DNA of 49,606 nt from Candidatus Aveggerthella stercoripullorum (GTDB lineage: Bacteria > Actinomycetota > Coriobacteriia > Coriobacteriales > Eggerthellaceae): positions 1 to 49,606 of the forward strand of contig DVGB01000057.1 in assembly GCA_018712955.1 (NCBI GenBank), read 5' to 3'. The notes below the pieces were generated by a model. It was not told the DNA's origin. It searched no databases and saw nothing but the letters and a program-made list of their open reading frames with translations. Numbering within the stretch: position 1 is the first letter of the stretch; each line of letters starts with the position of its first letter. Position numbers and translations under genes: made by a program. Shown piece by piece: positions 1-8,566 of the stretch.

Positions 1-392
1 GGATGCTCAGGCACATGGGGTGTGGGCGTGACGTCCAAGAACGCCTCGTCGATGCTCACTTGCTGCACCAGCGGCGTCTCGTCGCGCAAAATGGCCATCA
101 CCTGGTTCGAAACCTCGCGATAGCGGTCGAAATGACCGTGCGTCCAAATGGCGTCCGGGCACAGTTTCGCGGCCATCACCGCCGGCATGGCGCTGCGCAC
201 GCCATACGCGCGTGCCTCGTAGCTGCACGTGCTCACCACACCGCGCTTGTCAGCGTCACCGCCCACGATCACCGGCTTGCCGCGCCATGCCGGATGGTCC
301 AGCTGTTCTACCGACGCGAAGAACGCGTCCAGGTCCACCAGCAGGATGGCGCGCCCGTTCCAGGCGGGATATGTCAATGGTGCACTGTCCAT
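1..392 (-). CDS. dinB: DNA polymerase IV (Y-family), N-terminal part, cut by window edge
   Basis: Translesion DNA polymerase of the Y family, which copies damaged templates in the cytoplasm. The gene reads leftwards out of the window, so only about 130 N-terminal residues are present. Both catalytic carboxylate motifs are visible: VDLDAFFASVEQ near residue 20 and SIDEAFLDV near residue 120, with the palm/finger motif KPVIVGG and the SYEARAYGVRSAMP segment between them. The ATG start is at 392. No Shine-Dalgarno sequence precedes it, but TACAAT lies only six bases upstream, which suggests a leaderless or nearly leaderless transcript. The next gene on the right ends at 602 on the same strand, so dinB probably has its own promoter. 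Family assignment is secure; DinB versus another Y-family member is less so without the C-terminus. Confidence 0.9.
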   Translation of the reverse strand, partial: MDSAPLTYPAWNGRAILLVDLDAFFASVEQLDHPAWRGKPVIVGGDADKRGVVSTCSYEARAYGVRSAMPAVMAAKLCPDAIWTHGHFDRYREVSNQVMAILRDETPLVQQVSIDEAFLDVTPTPHVPEH

Positions 393-576
393 GCCGACAT
401 TGTACCCGAGCGCTATCAGCATGAACGTTTTGTCGCCCAGGTCGTTTGTAAGGTCAGCGAGAAGCGTCAGGGTGCGCCAGGTTCGGGGATTCCGGTGACG
501 AAGCGTACTTCGGTACGCGGGCCTCCGGAATCGCGCGAAGATGGCGTGCTTCCGGCGCTTCGCGGCGTCGACTCGT

Positions 577-599
577 TCCGTCGTTCGTAGAACGACGGA
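577..599. terminator. Perfect 10-bp hairpin after the glycosyltransferase gene
   Basis: TCCGTCGTTC, a three-base loop and its exact complement lie directly downstream of the stop codon at 602. No T-tract follows on the minus strand, so it may be a weak or factor-assisted terminator, or simply an mRNA 3'-end stabiliser. The remaining bases between 393 and 576 hold nothing else I recognise. Confidence 0.4.
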
Positions 600-601
600 G
601 C

Positions 602-1624
602 TTAATTGAACTTAAAGATCTTCTGCGCCATTTTGTAGCCCGTCTGGCCGATGACACGTCCTGCCTCGGTCGGCAGATTGGCGCCGATGTTCAGCACGTT
701 GTGCCGTACGCGCTTGTACAGCACAGGATTGCGCTCTTCGAGATAGCGCCAGATGTCGCGCAGTTTCGCTTCGTCCTCTTCCTTTTTGTGCATGCGAAGG
801 AACGTGCTGCAGATGCACATCATCATGGAGAGGTAGTTCTCCATGTAATGCTCGAGCTTCTTTTCCGCCACGGCATCCGGCAGATCGACCGAATCGATCA
901 TGATCCGCGTGATGCGCAGCTGCTGATCAATGCGCCGGTACATGACGTCTTCGTTCACGCTCTGGCCTTCGCGCCCAATAAAGTAGCGGTACATGTCGAC
1001 GTCCAGATAATAGACGGATTTCACGTGCGGCAGCGGCACGTACACGAAGATATTGTCCACGTAGAAGCAATGCTCGGGCAGCGCGAGCCCCATATCCTTC
1101 AGAAGCTCGGTACGGTAGATGACCGAATGCATGAGCAGATATTGGCTCGGGCTGAAATGCCCGATATCGCGCCAGCCGAACTCCTTGCCCACCGGGAAGA
1201 CGTTGCGATAGCGCATTGCCGTACGCTTGTCCTCAAATACCTTTTCGTAGACGTAGTTGGCGACGACCAAATCCGTCGCGTCGCGTCGTTCGATCTGGCG
1301 GCGCAGGTAGGCCATGACCTCTGCCATGGCGTCCGCGTCAAGCCAGTCGTCGGAGTCGACCACTTTGAAGTACAGCGCTTCGGCGGCTGCAAGTCCTGCG
1401 TTTACGGCCGCTCCATGCCCACCGTTTTCCTGGTGCACGACCTTGACGATGTCGGGATATCGGCGCTGCCATTCGTCGGCTTTCTGAGGGGTTTCGTCTT
1501 TGGTGGACCCGTCGTCCACGATGATCACTTCGATGTCTTCCCCGCATGCAAGGCAAGATTCGATGCATTTGTCCATGTAAGCGGCGGAATTGTAGCATGG
1601 TATGGCAAACGAAATGGTCTTCAC
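602..1624 (-). CDS. Family 2 glycosyltransferase
   Basis: GT-A fold, family 2 glycosyltransferase of 340 residues that probably transfers a sugar during cell-surface polysaccharide synthesis. The N-terminus has the nucleotide-sugar site: SFAIPCYNSAAY, then IIVDDGSTKDE and, near residue 95, VVDSDDWLD, the DxD-type metal motif. The C-terminal 200 residues are less conserved and contain many aromatic residues. I place the start at the GTG at 1624, behind GGGAGGA; an earlier in-frame start would lie inside the preceding gene. Only 16 bases separate it from glf, so the two are surely cotranscribed. This pairing suggests, but does not prove, a galactofuranosyltransferase. Confidence 0.85.
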   Translation of the reverse strand: MKTISFAIPCYNSAAYMDKCIESCLACGEDIEVIIVDDGSTKDETPQKADEWQRRYPDIVKVVHQENGGHGAAVNAGLAAAEALYFKVVDSDDWLDADAMAEVMAYLRRQIERRDATDLVVANYVYEKVFEDKRTAMRYRNVFPVGKEFGWRDIGHFSPSQYLLMHSVIYRTELLKDMGLALPEHCFYVDNIFVYVPLPHVKSVYYLDVDMYRYFIGREGQSVNEDVMYRRIDQQLRITRIMIDSVDLPDAVAEKKLEHYMENYLSMMMCICSTFLRMHKKEEDEAKLRDIWRYLEERNPVLYKRVRHNVLNIGANLPTEAGRVIGQTGYKMAQKIFKFN

Positions 1625-1640
1625 GGGTCCTCCCTGTCCC

Positions 1641-2867
1641 CTATATCGCGTTGTTATCGCACAGCTGGTCGGCAAGCTGCAAAGCGCGCGCGACCACGGC
1701 ATCCATGTCGTAATAGCGGTATTCGGCCAGCCGACCCATCGGATGGAAGTTCGGCAGCGTTACCGTAAACGAGCGGTACTGTTCGTAGTGAGCAAGGTTC
1801 GCTTCGTTAATGATAGGGTAGCACGGCACCTGCGTGTACGCGTCCTCGTATGCGCAGGGATATTCGCGCACGACGGTCGTGCGCTGGCTGTGCTGCCCCG
1901 TAAGCCAGGTAAACTCGGTCATGCGCGTGTAGTCTTCGGTTACGGTGAAGTTCACCGTACCGCACGGCAGCACGTGCTCTCGCTCGATCGTCTCGAACGC
2001 GAAGTCGATACTGCGGTACGGCAAGCGCCCGAAACGGGAAAGGAAAAGTTCGTCAAGCGGGCCCGTATAGACGATAGGGCCCGTGAACGTACGGTCTTTC
2101 ACTTTGATAGAAGAGAGCGGCGACGTGGCCTCCCTGCTTTCAAACACCAGGTCAAAAGCATTCTCGGCCTCCATGTCCAGGCAAACAGTGATGTTGTCAT
2201 GACCGAGCAGCGATTCGAAGAAGCACGTGTAGCCTTCGACCGGAACGCCTTGGAAGCTGTCGGTGAAATAGCGGTCGTCATTCGAAATGCGCACCGGCAC
2301 GCGGCCGATAATCCGCTCGTCCACTTCGTCCGCAGGAACACCCCACTGCTTCTCGCTGTAGTACGAGAAGACGTTCTTGTAGACGAATTCGCCCACTTCG
2401 CGCAGGCCGTCATCGTCGCAGGAAAGCAACTCCCCCACCGTGATCTCTGCGCCTTCGCCGAACACTTCGCACAGGCGCGCGAACAGCTCGCGGGAGCGGT
2501 CGTGCCCGAATGCGATCTCAAGCGAAGTACGATTGAAAGGCACCGGCAGGTAGGTGCCGTACCAATTCGCAAGAACACGGTGCTCGTACGGACGCCAACG
2601 GGCAAAACGCTTCAGGTACGCGATCACGCGCTCGTCTGATGTGTGGAAGACGTGCGGTCCGTAATGATGCACCAAAATACCGTCGTCGTTGTAGCCGTCA
2701 GAAAGGTTGCCACCGATGCGCGGGCGTTTTTCCAGCACGAGAACGCGCATGCCTGCACGCTCCGCGAGCTCTCGCGCGACCACGCTGCCTGCAAGCCCTG
2801 CCCCCACGACGACTGCATCGAAATCGCGCGGACCGACCTCAAGATAACTGCGGTAGCGAACGGCCAT
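1641..2867 (-). CDS. glf: UDP-galactopyranose mutase
   Basis: FAD-dependent enzyme that interconverts UDP-galactopyranose and UDP-galactofuranose, supplying Galf for surface glycans. The 408-residue protein has the dinucleotide-binding motif VVVGAGLAGSVVAREL near residues 18-33, then EKRPRIGGN and the family signature HHYGPHVFHT near residue 70. Other typical segments are VYKNVFSYYSEKQWG and, near the end, NFHPMGRLAEYRYYDMD. The ATG at 2867 is chosen because GAGGAGG sits nine bases upstream; a TTG three codons earlier is too close to that site. The glycosyltransferase gene follows after 16 bases and probably uses the product. Confidence 0.95.
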   Translation of the reverse strand: MAVRYRSYLEVGPRDFDAVVVGAGLAGSVVARELAERAGMRVLVLEKRPRIGGNLSDGYNDDGILVHHYGPHVFHTSDERVIAYLKRFARWRPYEHRVLANWYGTYLPVPFNRTSLEIAFGHDRSRELFARLCEVFGEGAEITVGELLSCDDDGLREVGEFVYKNVFSYYSEKQWGVPADEVDERIIGRVPVRISNDDRYFTDSFQGVPVEGYTCFFESLLGHDNITVCLDMEAENAFDLVFESREATSPLSSIKVKDRTFTGPIVYTGPLDELFLSRFGRLPYRSIDFAFETIEREHVLPCGTVNFTVTEDYTRMTEFTWLTGQHSQRTTVVREYPCAYEDAYTQVPCYPIINEANLAHYEQYRSFTVTLPNFHPMGRLAEYRYYDMDAVVARALQLADQLCDNNAI

Positions 2868-2975
2868 CGAGCACAACCTCCTCTAGTCCGCAGGGCCGCG
2901 ATACACACCGCAGCCCGCACCCCGCCGACTTCGTCATCCATTTACACCGAGTAGCCATTTTAGCGAGAAGGCGCC

Positions 2976-3005
2976 TTCAATCGTGGGTTACCATAAAAAG
3001 ACAAT
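2976..3005 (+). promoter_or_regulatory. Candidate promoter of pta
   Basis: TTCAAT and GACAAT are separated by 18 bases and lie about 33 bases before the pta start. The match to the vegetative consensus is moderate, so this is a candidate only. Confidence 0.3.
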
Positions 3006-3037
3006 ACTGATTGCAAACAGGAGAGAAAGGACGGTTC

Positions 3038-4033
3038 ATGAGCGCATTCCTCGACGCGGTGCTCGCGCGCGCGAAGACCGAGAAAAAGACCATCGTCCTG
3101 CCGGAAGGCGACGACGAGCGCACGCTGCAGGCGGCGCAGACGATCCTTGAGCAGGGTGTCGCCGACCTGATCATCCTGGGCGACGCCGAGGCCATCAAGG
3201 CCAGCCCGTACGCTCTGGACGGCGCCCGCATCGTCGACGTCCGCACGGCGCCTGAGCGCGAGGACTATGCCGCGAAGCTCTACGAGCTGCGCAAGCATAA
3301 GGGCATGACCGAAGAGCAGGCGCTTGCGCTCATGGACAACGTACTCTACTTCGGCAATATGATCGTGAAGAACGGGGATGCGGACGGCATGGTCTGCGGC
3401 GCGTGCCACTCCACCTCTGACGTCCTGCGCGCCGCCCTTCAAGTCCTCAAGACTGCTCCGGGCGTGAAGCTGGTAAGCGCGTTCTTCGTCATGGTCGTTC
3501 CGGACTGCGCCTACGGCCAGGACGGTACCTTCATCTTTGCTGACTGCGGTCTGGAAATCCAGCCTGATGCCGAGAAGCTTGCGCACATCGCAGTGAACTC
3601 CGCACAGTCGTGGCGTACGCTTATGGGCACTGAGCCGACGGTTGCCCTCCTGTCGCATTCGACGAAGGGTTCGGCAGTTGCGACCGCCGACCGCGCGAAG
3701 GTCGAAGAAGCGACCGCCCTTGCCAAAGAGCTCGCCCCCGAACTGGCTCTCGACGGCGAATTGCAGCTGGACGCAGCCATCGTGCCTTCGGTCGGCTCAT
3801 CCAAGGCTCCAGACTCCCCTGTTGCCGGCAAAGCGAACGTCCTTGTCTTCCCCGATCTGGACGCTGGCAATATTGGCTACAAGCTGGTACAGCGCCTGGC
3901 CAAAGCAGAGGCGTACGGCCCCATTACGCAAGGCCTGGCCGCCCCGGTGAACGACCTGTCCCGCGGCTGCTCCGCCGAGGACATCGTCGGCGTCATCGGC
4001 ATCACCTGCGTTCAGGCACAGGCTCGAGGATAA
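3038..4033 (+). CDS. pta: Phosphate acetyltransferase
   Basis: Cytoplasmic enzyme that converts acetyl-CoA and phosphate to acetyl phosphate, the first step of acetate formation with ATP yield. The 331-residue protein is the short, catalytic-domain-only form. It opens with the family signature KTIVLPEGDDERTLQAA, has GMVCGACHSTSDVLRAALQ near residue 120 and ends with PVNDLSRGCSAEDIVG. The ATG at 3038 follows AAAGGA by six bases; the in-frame TTG at 3011 has no suitable site. Unlike in many bacteria, ackA is not downstream in the same operon but faces it from the other strand, with a shared terminator between them. Confidence 0.96.
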   Translation: MSAFLDAVLARAKTEKKTIVLPEGDDERTLQAAQTILEQGVADLIILGDAEAIKASPYALDGARIVDVRTAPEREDYAAKLYELRKHKGMTEEQALALMDNVLYFGNMIVKNGDADGMVCGACHSTSDVLRAALQVLKTAPGVKLVSAFFVMVVPDCAYGQDGTFIFADCGLEIQPDAEKLAHIAVNSAQSWRTLMGTEPTVALLSHSTKGSAVATADRAKVEEATALAKELAPELALDGELQLDAAIVPSVGSSKAPDSPVAGKANVLVFPDLDAGNIGYKLVQRLAKAEAYGPITQGLAAPVNDLSRGCSAEDIVGVIGITCVQAQARG

Positions 4034-4085
4034 GCCCTCTGTCCGCATAATGGGCGAAACGCCCCCCTTCTATTCTCGCCATGCA

Positions 4086-4114
4086 AAAGAGGCTCCCTTC
4101 CCGGGAGCCTCTTT
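4086..4114. terminator. Bidirectional terminator between pta and ackA
   Basis: A perfect 12-bp stem (AAAGAGGCTCCC and its complement) with a five-base loop, flanked by A and T tracts, sits between the convergent pta and ackA genes. It can terminate transcription from both sides. Confidence 0.88.
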
Positions 4115-4136
4115 CATGCACGGATGCGAACTGTTC

Positions 4137-5366
4137 TTACGCCGACGCTGCCGAAACGGGCACGATCTGGCTGCGCTCGTGGACGATCTCGTACGTGTCG
4201 CGCGCGATCATGTACTCTTCGTTCGTCGGGATAATGATGATTTTCACGCGCGACTTGTCCGAAGAAATCTCACGCTCGAACCCACGCTGACGGTTTTTCG
4301 CCTCATCGAGAATGATGCCGAGCGGCTGCAGGCCGGCGAAGATCAAACGGCGCATCTTCTCGCAGTTTTCTCCCACGCCCGCCGTCAGCACGATGGCGTC
4401 AACGCCGCCCATGACCGCAATGTACTGTCCGATATACTTTTTCACGGAGTTGGAATACATATCGTAGGCAAGCATCGCCCGCTCATCGCCATGCTCCGAA
4501 GCCTCGCGCACGCTTCGCAGGTCGTTGCTGATGCCTGAAATGCCCAGCAGGCCGCTCTTTTTGTTCATCAGATCGTTCACTTCGGCGGGAGAAAGCCCTT
4601 CCTTTTCCATGATGAACGGAACGATGGCCGGATCGATCGCGCCGCAGCGCGTGCCCATCATCAGGCCGTCGAGCGGCGTGAGGCCCATGGAGGTGTCCAC
4701 GGCCATGCCGTGGTCAATGGCGCTGGCGGAGCAACCGTTGCCCAGATGGCAGGTGATAAGCTTGAGCTCGTCGAGCGGCTCGCCCAAGATCACTGCCGCA
4801 CGTTCGGCAATGTAGCGATGACTCGTACCATGCGCGCCGTATTTGCGAATATGGTGCTTCTCGTACAGCTCGTACGGAATCGGGTACATATAGGCCTTCG
4901 GCGGAAGCGTCTGGAAGAACGAAGTGTCGAACACAGCGACCATCGGCTTGTCCGGCATATGCTTTTTGCACGCATGGATGCCCATAAGCGCTGCCTTGTT
5001 GTGCAGCGGTGCAAGCTCGGCAAGCTCGTCAATCTTCGCAATGACGTCGTCGTCGATCAGCACGGAGCTGTCGAAGTACCAACCGCCCTGGACGATACGG
5101 TGGCCGATGGCATCAATCTGGTCGAGAGAGTCAATGGCCTTGGTCGGTCCGCTCGTGAGGGCTTCGAGCACGAGCGCCATCGCGTCGTCGTGGTCGTGCA
5201 TCTCAGCATCGATCACGACTTCGTTCTGGTCAAGACCATGCTTGTGAAATGCCTCGGCAGTGCCGACACGTTCGCAAATGCCCTTTGCCAGAATCTTTTT
5301 CGTCTCGAGGTTGATCAGCTGATATTTCAAGGAAGAAGAACCCGCGTTAATGACCAGTACGTTCAA
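4137..5366 (-). CDS. ackA: Acetate kinase
   Basis: Converts acetyl phosphate and ADP to acetate and ATP, completing the pathway begun by Pta. The 409-residue protein is full length for the ASKHA-fold family. It begins NVLVINAGSSSLKYQLI (phosphate-binding loop) and contains GHRIVQGG, YGAHGTSHRYI, CHLGNGCSASAID, LTPLDGLMMGTRCG and, near the end, TAGVGENC and IPTNEEYMIARDT. The start is the TTG at 5366: it follows GGAGGAGG by five bases and gives the N-terminus expected for the family, whereas upstream in-frame starts would add an unrelated extension. A promoter in the 200-base upstream gap was not clear. Confidence 0.95.
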   Translation of the reverse strand: MNVLVINAGSSSLKYQLINLETKKILAKGICERVGTAEAFHKHGLDQNEVVIDAEMHDHDDAMALVLEALTSGPTKAIDSLDQIDAIGHRIVQGGWYFDSSVLIDDDVIAKIDELAELAPLHNKAALMGIHACKKHMPDKPMVAVFDTSFFQTLPPKAYMYPIPYELYEKHHIRKYGAHGTSHRYIAERAAVILGEPLDELKLITCHLGNGCSASAIDHGMAVDTSMGLTPLDGLMMGTRCGAIDPAIVPFIMEKEGLSPAEVNDLMNKKSGLLGISGISNDLRSVREASEHGDERAMLAYDMYSNSVKKYIGQYIAVMGGVDAIVLTAGVGENCEKMRRLIFAGLQPLGIILDEAKNRQRGFEREISSDKSRVKIIIIPTNEEYMIARDTYEIVHERSQIVPVSAASA

Positions 5367-5490
5367 GAATGCCTCCTCCATCTGTTCTGAAATATCAAGT
5401 GTAGTATTGGGCAAAGCGACGAGGGCAGAAACCCCTTGGTGCTTTCGGCAAGCGGTTTGCCCGAGCCCTTTCATTCGACCGCGAAACGGC

Positions 5491-5526
5491 AAGCGGCCAC
5501 CTCGCACGGTGTGCAAGGTGGCCGCT
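5491..5526 (-). terminator. Strong hairpin downstream of the HIT gene
   Basis: AGCGGCCACCT pairs with AGGTGGCCGCT, extended by GCAC/GTGC around a three-base loop with one internal mismatch. A second small stem (CCCGC-AAAA-GCGGG, 5543-5556) lies between it and the HIT stop codon. T-tracts are weak. It probably ends the HIT/xse transcript. Confidence 0.6.
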
Positions 5527-5566
5527 CTCGCAGCTCATTCCCGCAAAAGCGGGAGTGCGCGCACTC

Positions 5567-5914
5567 CTATTTCGCCGGGCTACCGTCGTTCATAGGCGCA
5601 CCGCCGAGCACATGAACGTGCACGTGGTGGACAGTCTGGCATGCGTCGTCACCCGTATTCACGATAACGCGATAGCCCGACTCGGCGATGCCTTTGATCT
5701 CAGCGACCTTCTTCACCGTGTTGAAAAGATGGCCCATGAGCGCGTCTGGGATGTCATCGCCGATGTTTGCATGGTGCTCCTTCGGCACGATGAGCGTGTG
5801 GACGGGCATCATGGGGTTCAAGTCCTCGAACGCAAGGACCTGGTCGTCCTCGTACACCTTCGTCGAAGGAATCTCCCCTGCCGCAATCTTGCAGAAAATG
5901 CAGTCTTCAGCCAT
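5567..5914 (-). CDS. HIT family nucleotide-binding protein
   Basis: Histidine triad hydrolase or transferase of the HINT branch, acting on nucleotide phosphoramidates or related nucleotide conjugates in the cytoplasm. The 115-residue protein has the usual length. It carries the N-terminal CIFCKIAAGEIPS motif, whose two cysteines are common in bacterial zinc-binding members, and the triad HVHVHVLGG near residue 100. The ATG at 5914 follows AGGAG by seven bases; longer in-frame forms lack a ribosome binding site. It is the last gene of a minus-strand run after xseA and xseB, from which an 88-base gap separates it. The physiological substrate cannot be told from sequence. Confidence 0.92.
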   Translation of the reverse strand: MAEDCIFCKIAAGEIPSTKVYEDDQVLAFEDLNPMMPVHTLIVPKEHHANIGDDIPDALMGHLFNTVKKVAEIKGIAESGYRVIVNTGDDACQTVHHVHVHVLGGAPMNDGSPAK

Positions 5915-6002
5915 GTTGCTTCTCCTGTCCCGAACGTTCGAAAAACATCTCCACCATGGTATGGCCCCGCGCCCATTCGGACAACCGCCAATGCCGCGAA
6001 CG

Positions 6003-6254
6003 CTACGAAAGCGTGGTGTCCTGCGTTTCGTCATCCTGCGATGCATCGAGCTCGCCCATCAAGACGTCAATCCGCTGCTGCGCGCTGTCAAGTCGCGTAC
6101 GCAGCGAACGAATGAGCGCGACACCGCGCTCATAGCGGGCAAGGCTGTCTTCAAGCTCCAGCGTATTGCCTTCCAGCGCGACGACCGTGCGCTCAAGCTC
6201 GGCCATCGCCTCACGAAACGTCAATTCCTCAGGTGCCTTCATGGATTCCTCCAC
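6003..6254 (-). CDS. xseB: Exodeoxyribonuclease VII small subunit
   Basis: Small subunit of exonuclease VII, which degrades single-stranded DNA from both ends and binds several copies along the large subunit. The 83-residue protein matches the family length and pattern: LTFREAMAELERTVVALE, then LELEDSLARYERGVALIR and a helical stretch ending in LDSAQQRIDVL. Two starts are plausible: GTG at 6254 behind AGGAG (six bases) or ATG at 6242 behind GGAGG (five bases). It starts 15 bases after the xseA stop codon, so both subunits come from one transcript. Confidence 0.9.
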   Translation of the reverse strand: MEESMKAPEELTFREAMAELERTVVALEGNTLELEDSLARYERGVALIRSLRTRLDSAQQRIDVLMGELDASQDDETQDTTLS

Positions 6255-6269
6255 GAGCGTCTCCTCTCC

Positions 6270-7766
6270 TTATACGCGCCTTTCCTTTGGCGCGGTACTT
6301 TGCTCATCGTGCGCGTCGGACGCCGTGCGCGCTGGATGCGGCGCAACGTCCTCGACACGGCAGGCAAGCTCGCCGTCGTCAAGCAGCACCGACACCGCAT
6401 CCCCCGCCGAAACCCTCTCGACGCTTTTCAGGATCGAGCCGTTCGCGTCCTTCGTAATGGAATACCCTCGCGAAAGGATCGTCAACGGAGAAAGGTCCCG
6501 CAAGCGCGCCGCCGAAAGCGCAACCTGGTTTTCAAACGGAGCAAGCAGCGTCCGCGCGACGCCTTTCAGGCGGTCTTCCATGCGGCCAAGCGCCGCACGA
6601 TCGCGCTCAAGCGAACGGGGCAGCGCAGCGTGAAGCCGCTCGGCAGCGTGCTCAAGAGGCACTGCCCATCGCTCTGTCGCCATCGCGGCCGCACGGCGTA
6701 TCCGGTCGCTCGCAAGGTCGACAGTCAGCGCTTCTTCCGAAAACAGCATATGCGCGTCCTGGAACACCGGGCGCGATGCGCATGCTGCAAGCCGTTGGCG
6801 TTCTCGCTCCACGCGAGCGGAAACCGATGCGCACAGCGCTGTCAAACGGGCGTCGAGCTGAGCGACAAGCGCGCTGCGGTCTGGCACGACAGCTTCAGCA
6901 GCTCCCGTCGGCGTAGAGGCACGGAAATCGGCAACCATGTCCGCAATAGAGTTGTCTGGCTCGTGTCCGATGCCCGTCACGACCGGAATGGGACAGGCGG
7001 CCACCGTGCGTGCTAAACGCTCGTCGTTAAACGGCATGAGGTCTTCGAACGAGCCGCCTCCGCGCCCGAGCAGCACGACCTCTGCGCCAGCCGCCACCAC
7101 CGCACGCAAACCTTCAATGAGCGCGCGCGGTGCGTTTACACCTTCCACCGGAACGCCCGCGACGACCACGCGCGCCACCGGATAGCGCCGACGGAGCGTA
7201 CGCAGCATGTCGTGGACCGCCGCACCGCGCGGGCTGGTCACGATGCCGATGGTCTGCGGAAGGTACGGCAGCGGCCGTTTGCGCGCAGGGTCCATAAGGC
7301 CTTCCGCTTGGAGCTTTCGCGCAAGGTTCGCTACCTGCAAGCGAAGGTTCCCCTCTCCTGCAAGCGAAACGGAGAACACATCGAAGTTCATGCGGCCTTT
7401 CGCTGCGTACAGTGTGAAGCGCCCTGAAAGCTCCACAAGCATGCCCACGCGCAGCTCGACTCCGGCAGAACGGTAGCGGTTGTTCCACATCATGCAGGGA
7501 AGCGAGGCGGAAGCGTCCTTTACCGTGAAGTAAACAGCCTTGTAACCTGGCTTGTTGGAGACTTCAGAAACCTCTCCCACCAAGCGGACGGTAATCCCTT
7601 CCAGCGCGCTTTTTGCGAGCGCCATGGCAGCAGAAACAGAGAGCACGCTGCGCCCCGCCCCCTTCTCGGCAGAGACCGCGCTCGCAGGCGGCTGCGAAAA
7701 CAGGGAGCTTGCCTCGGCCTGAGAGCCAGCTGCGGCACCGTCCCGTGGCCCGAAGTTACTCATCAT
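6270..7766 (-). CDS. xseA: Exodeoxyribonuclease VII large subunit
   Basis: Catalytic subunit of exonuclease VII, a single-strand DNA exonuclease used in recombination and repair. Residues 1-40 are a low-complexity extension; an OB-fold nucleic acid domain follows at about 42-135 (VRLVGEVSEVSNKPGYKAVYF), then the catalytic domain with IGIVTSPRGAAVHDML, LLGRGGGSFEDLMPFN, PVVTGIGHEPDNSIAD and RASTPTGAAEAVVPD, and a C-terminal coiled region ending in ILSRGYSITK. It has 498 residues if it starts at 7766 or 497 from the adjacent ATG at 7763. Its first 11 bases overlap the end of the zinc peptidase gene, pointing to translational coupling. Confidence 0.95.
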   Translation of the reverse strand: MMSNFGPRDGAAAGSQAEASSLFSQPPASAVSAEKGAGRSVLSVSAAMALAKSALEGITVRLVGEVSEVSNKPGYKAVYFTVKDASASLPCMMWNNRYRSAGVELRVGMLVELSGRFTLYAAKGRMNFDVFSVSLAGEGNLRLQVANLARKLQAEGLMDPARKRPLPYLPQTIGIVTSPRGAAVHDMLRTLRRRYPVARVVVAGVPVEGVNAPRALIEGLRAVVAAGAEVVLLGRGGGSFEDLMPFNDERLARTVAACPIPVVTGIGHEPDNSIADMVADFRASTPTGAAEAVVPDRSALVAQLDARLTALCASVSARVERERQRLAACASRPVFQDAHMLFSEEALTVDLASDRIRRAAAMATERWAVPLEHAAERLHAALPRSLERDRAALGRMEDRLKGVARTLLAPFENQVALSAARLRDLSPLTILSRGYSITKDANGSILKSVERVSAGDAVSVLLDDGELACRVEDVAPHPARTASDAHDEQSTAPKERRV

Positions 7767-8421
7767 TGCGGAAAGAAAGCAGGTAGAGCAGCTGCAGGAT
7801 GGAGGTCAGGGCAGCAGCAACATACGTGAGCGCGCAAGCGCGCAGCACGCTGAAAGCACCGCTTTGCTCCTGCTGGTAGATACCGGTCGTGCTCAGGTAG
7901 GCCATCGCACGACGGCTTGCGTTGAACTCGACCGGAAGCGTGACCAGCTGGAAGAGGACTGCGACCGCGTACATGATGATGGCTGCCGTATACAGCCCCG
8001 CCATGTTCAGGAAAATGCCCGCGACAAGCAGGACCATCCAAAGGTTCGAGCAGAGGTTCACCGCCGGAACGAGCGCACTGCGGAACTTCATGGGAGCGTA
8101 GCCTTGCGCGAACTGGCACGCATGTCCGACCTCATGACAGGCGGTCGCGATGGCCGTGATGCTCGTACCGCTGTAAGCTTCCGGATCAAGCGTGATGGAA
8201 TTCGAGCGGGGATCGAAATGGTCCTGGTCAGGACCGCCGCGATGGATAGGCACGTTGTAGATGCCGTTCGCAGCCAGCATTCGCTGCGCCATTTCGGCAC
8301 CGGTAATGCCAAGAGAGGACGGAACCCTCCGGTACTTTTTGAGCTGGGACTGAACGTAGAACGTAGCTGCGCCGCCTATGGCAAGCGTGATGATAATAAG
8401 TCCCCAATATGACAAAGGCAT
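7756..8421 (-). CDS. Membrane zinc metallopeptidase (YugP type)
   Basis: Integral membrane protease of the neutral zinc metallopeptidase family typified by B. subtilis YugP; the substrate is unknown. The 221-residue protein has an N-terminal membrane helix (residues 4-24), a cytosolic catalytic part with the zinc motif ATACHEVGHACQ (His96, Glu97, His100), and two or three more hydrophobic helices (about 115-160 and 195-215). PLSYWGLIII at the start and PVEFNASRRAMAYL near residue 170 are typical. The ATG at 8421 follows AAGGGA by six bases. It overlaps xseA by 11 bases, so translation of the two is coupled, although no shared function is known. Confidence 0.88.
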   Translation of the reverse strand: MPLSYWGLIIITLAIGGAATFYVQSQLKKYRRVPSSLGITGAEMAQRMLAANGIYNVPIHRGGPDQDHFDPRSNSITLDPEAYSGTSITAIATACHEVGHACQFAQGYAPMKFRSALVPAVNLCSNLWMVLLVAGIFLNMAGLYTAAIIMYAVAVLFQLVTLPVEFNASRRAMAYLSTTGIYQQEQSGAFSVLRACALTYVAAALTSILQLLYLLSFRNDE

Positions 8422-8510
8422 AGGTAATCCCTTCAGTTGGCAGGGCTCGAAAACGCAAGCTGCCGCATCTTTGCAGCCTACGCCTGCAAGCATCGTATCT
8501 TTCAGAACGC

Positions 8511-8516
8511 ATTATA
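8511..8516 (-). promoter_or_regulatory. Consensus -10 element upstream of the zinc peptidase gene
   Basis: A perfect TATAAT reads on the minus strand about 90 bases upstream of the zinc peptidase start, in the gap after rnd. No convincing -35 hexamer is visible. It would drive the peptidase-xseA-xseB transcript. Confidence 0.45.
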
Positions 8517-8566
8517 CCGGCAGCGGGCTCCGGTCTCAGAAACGTCACGAAGCCGTGAGAACGCCG

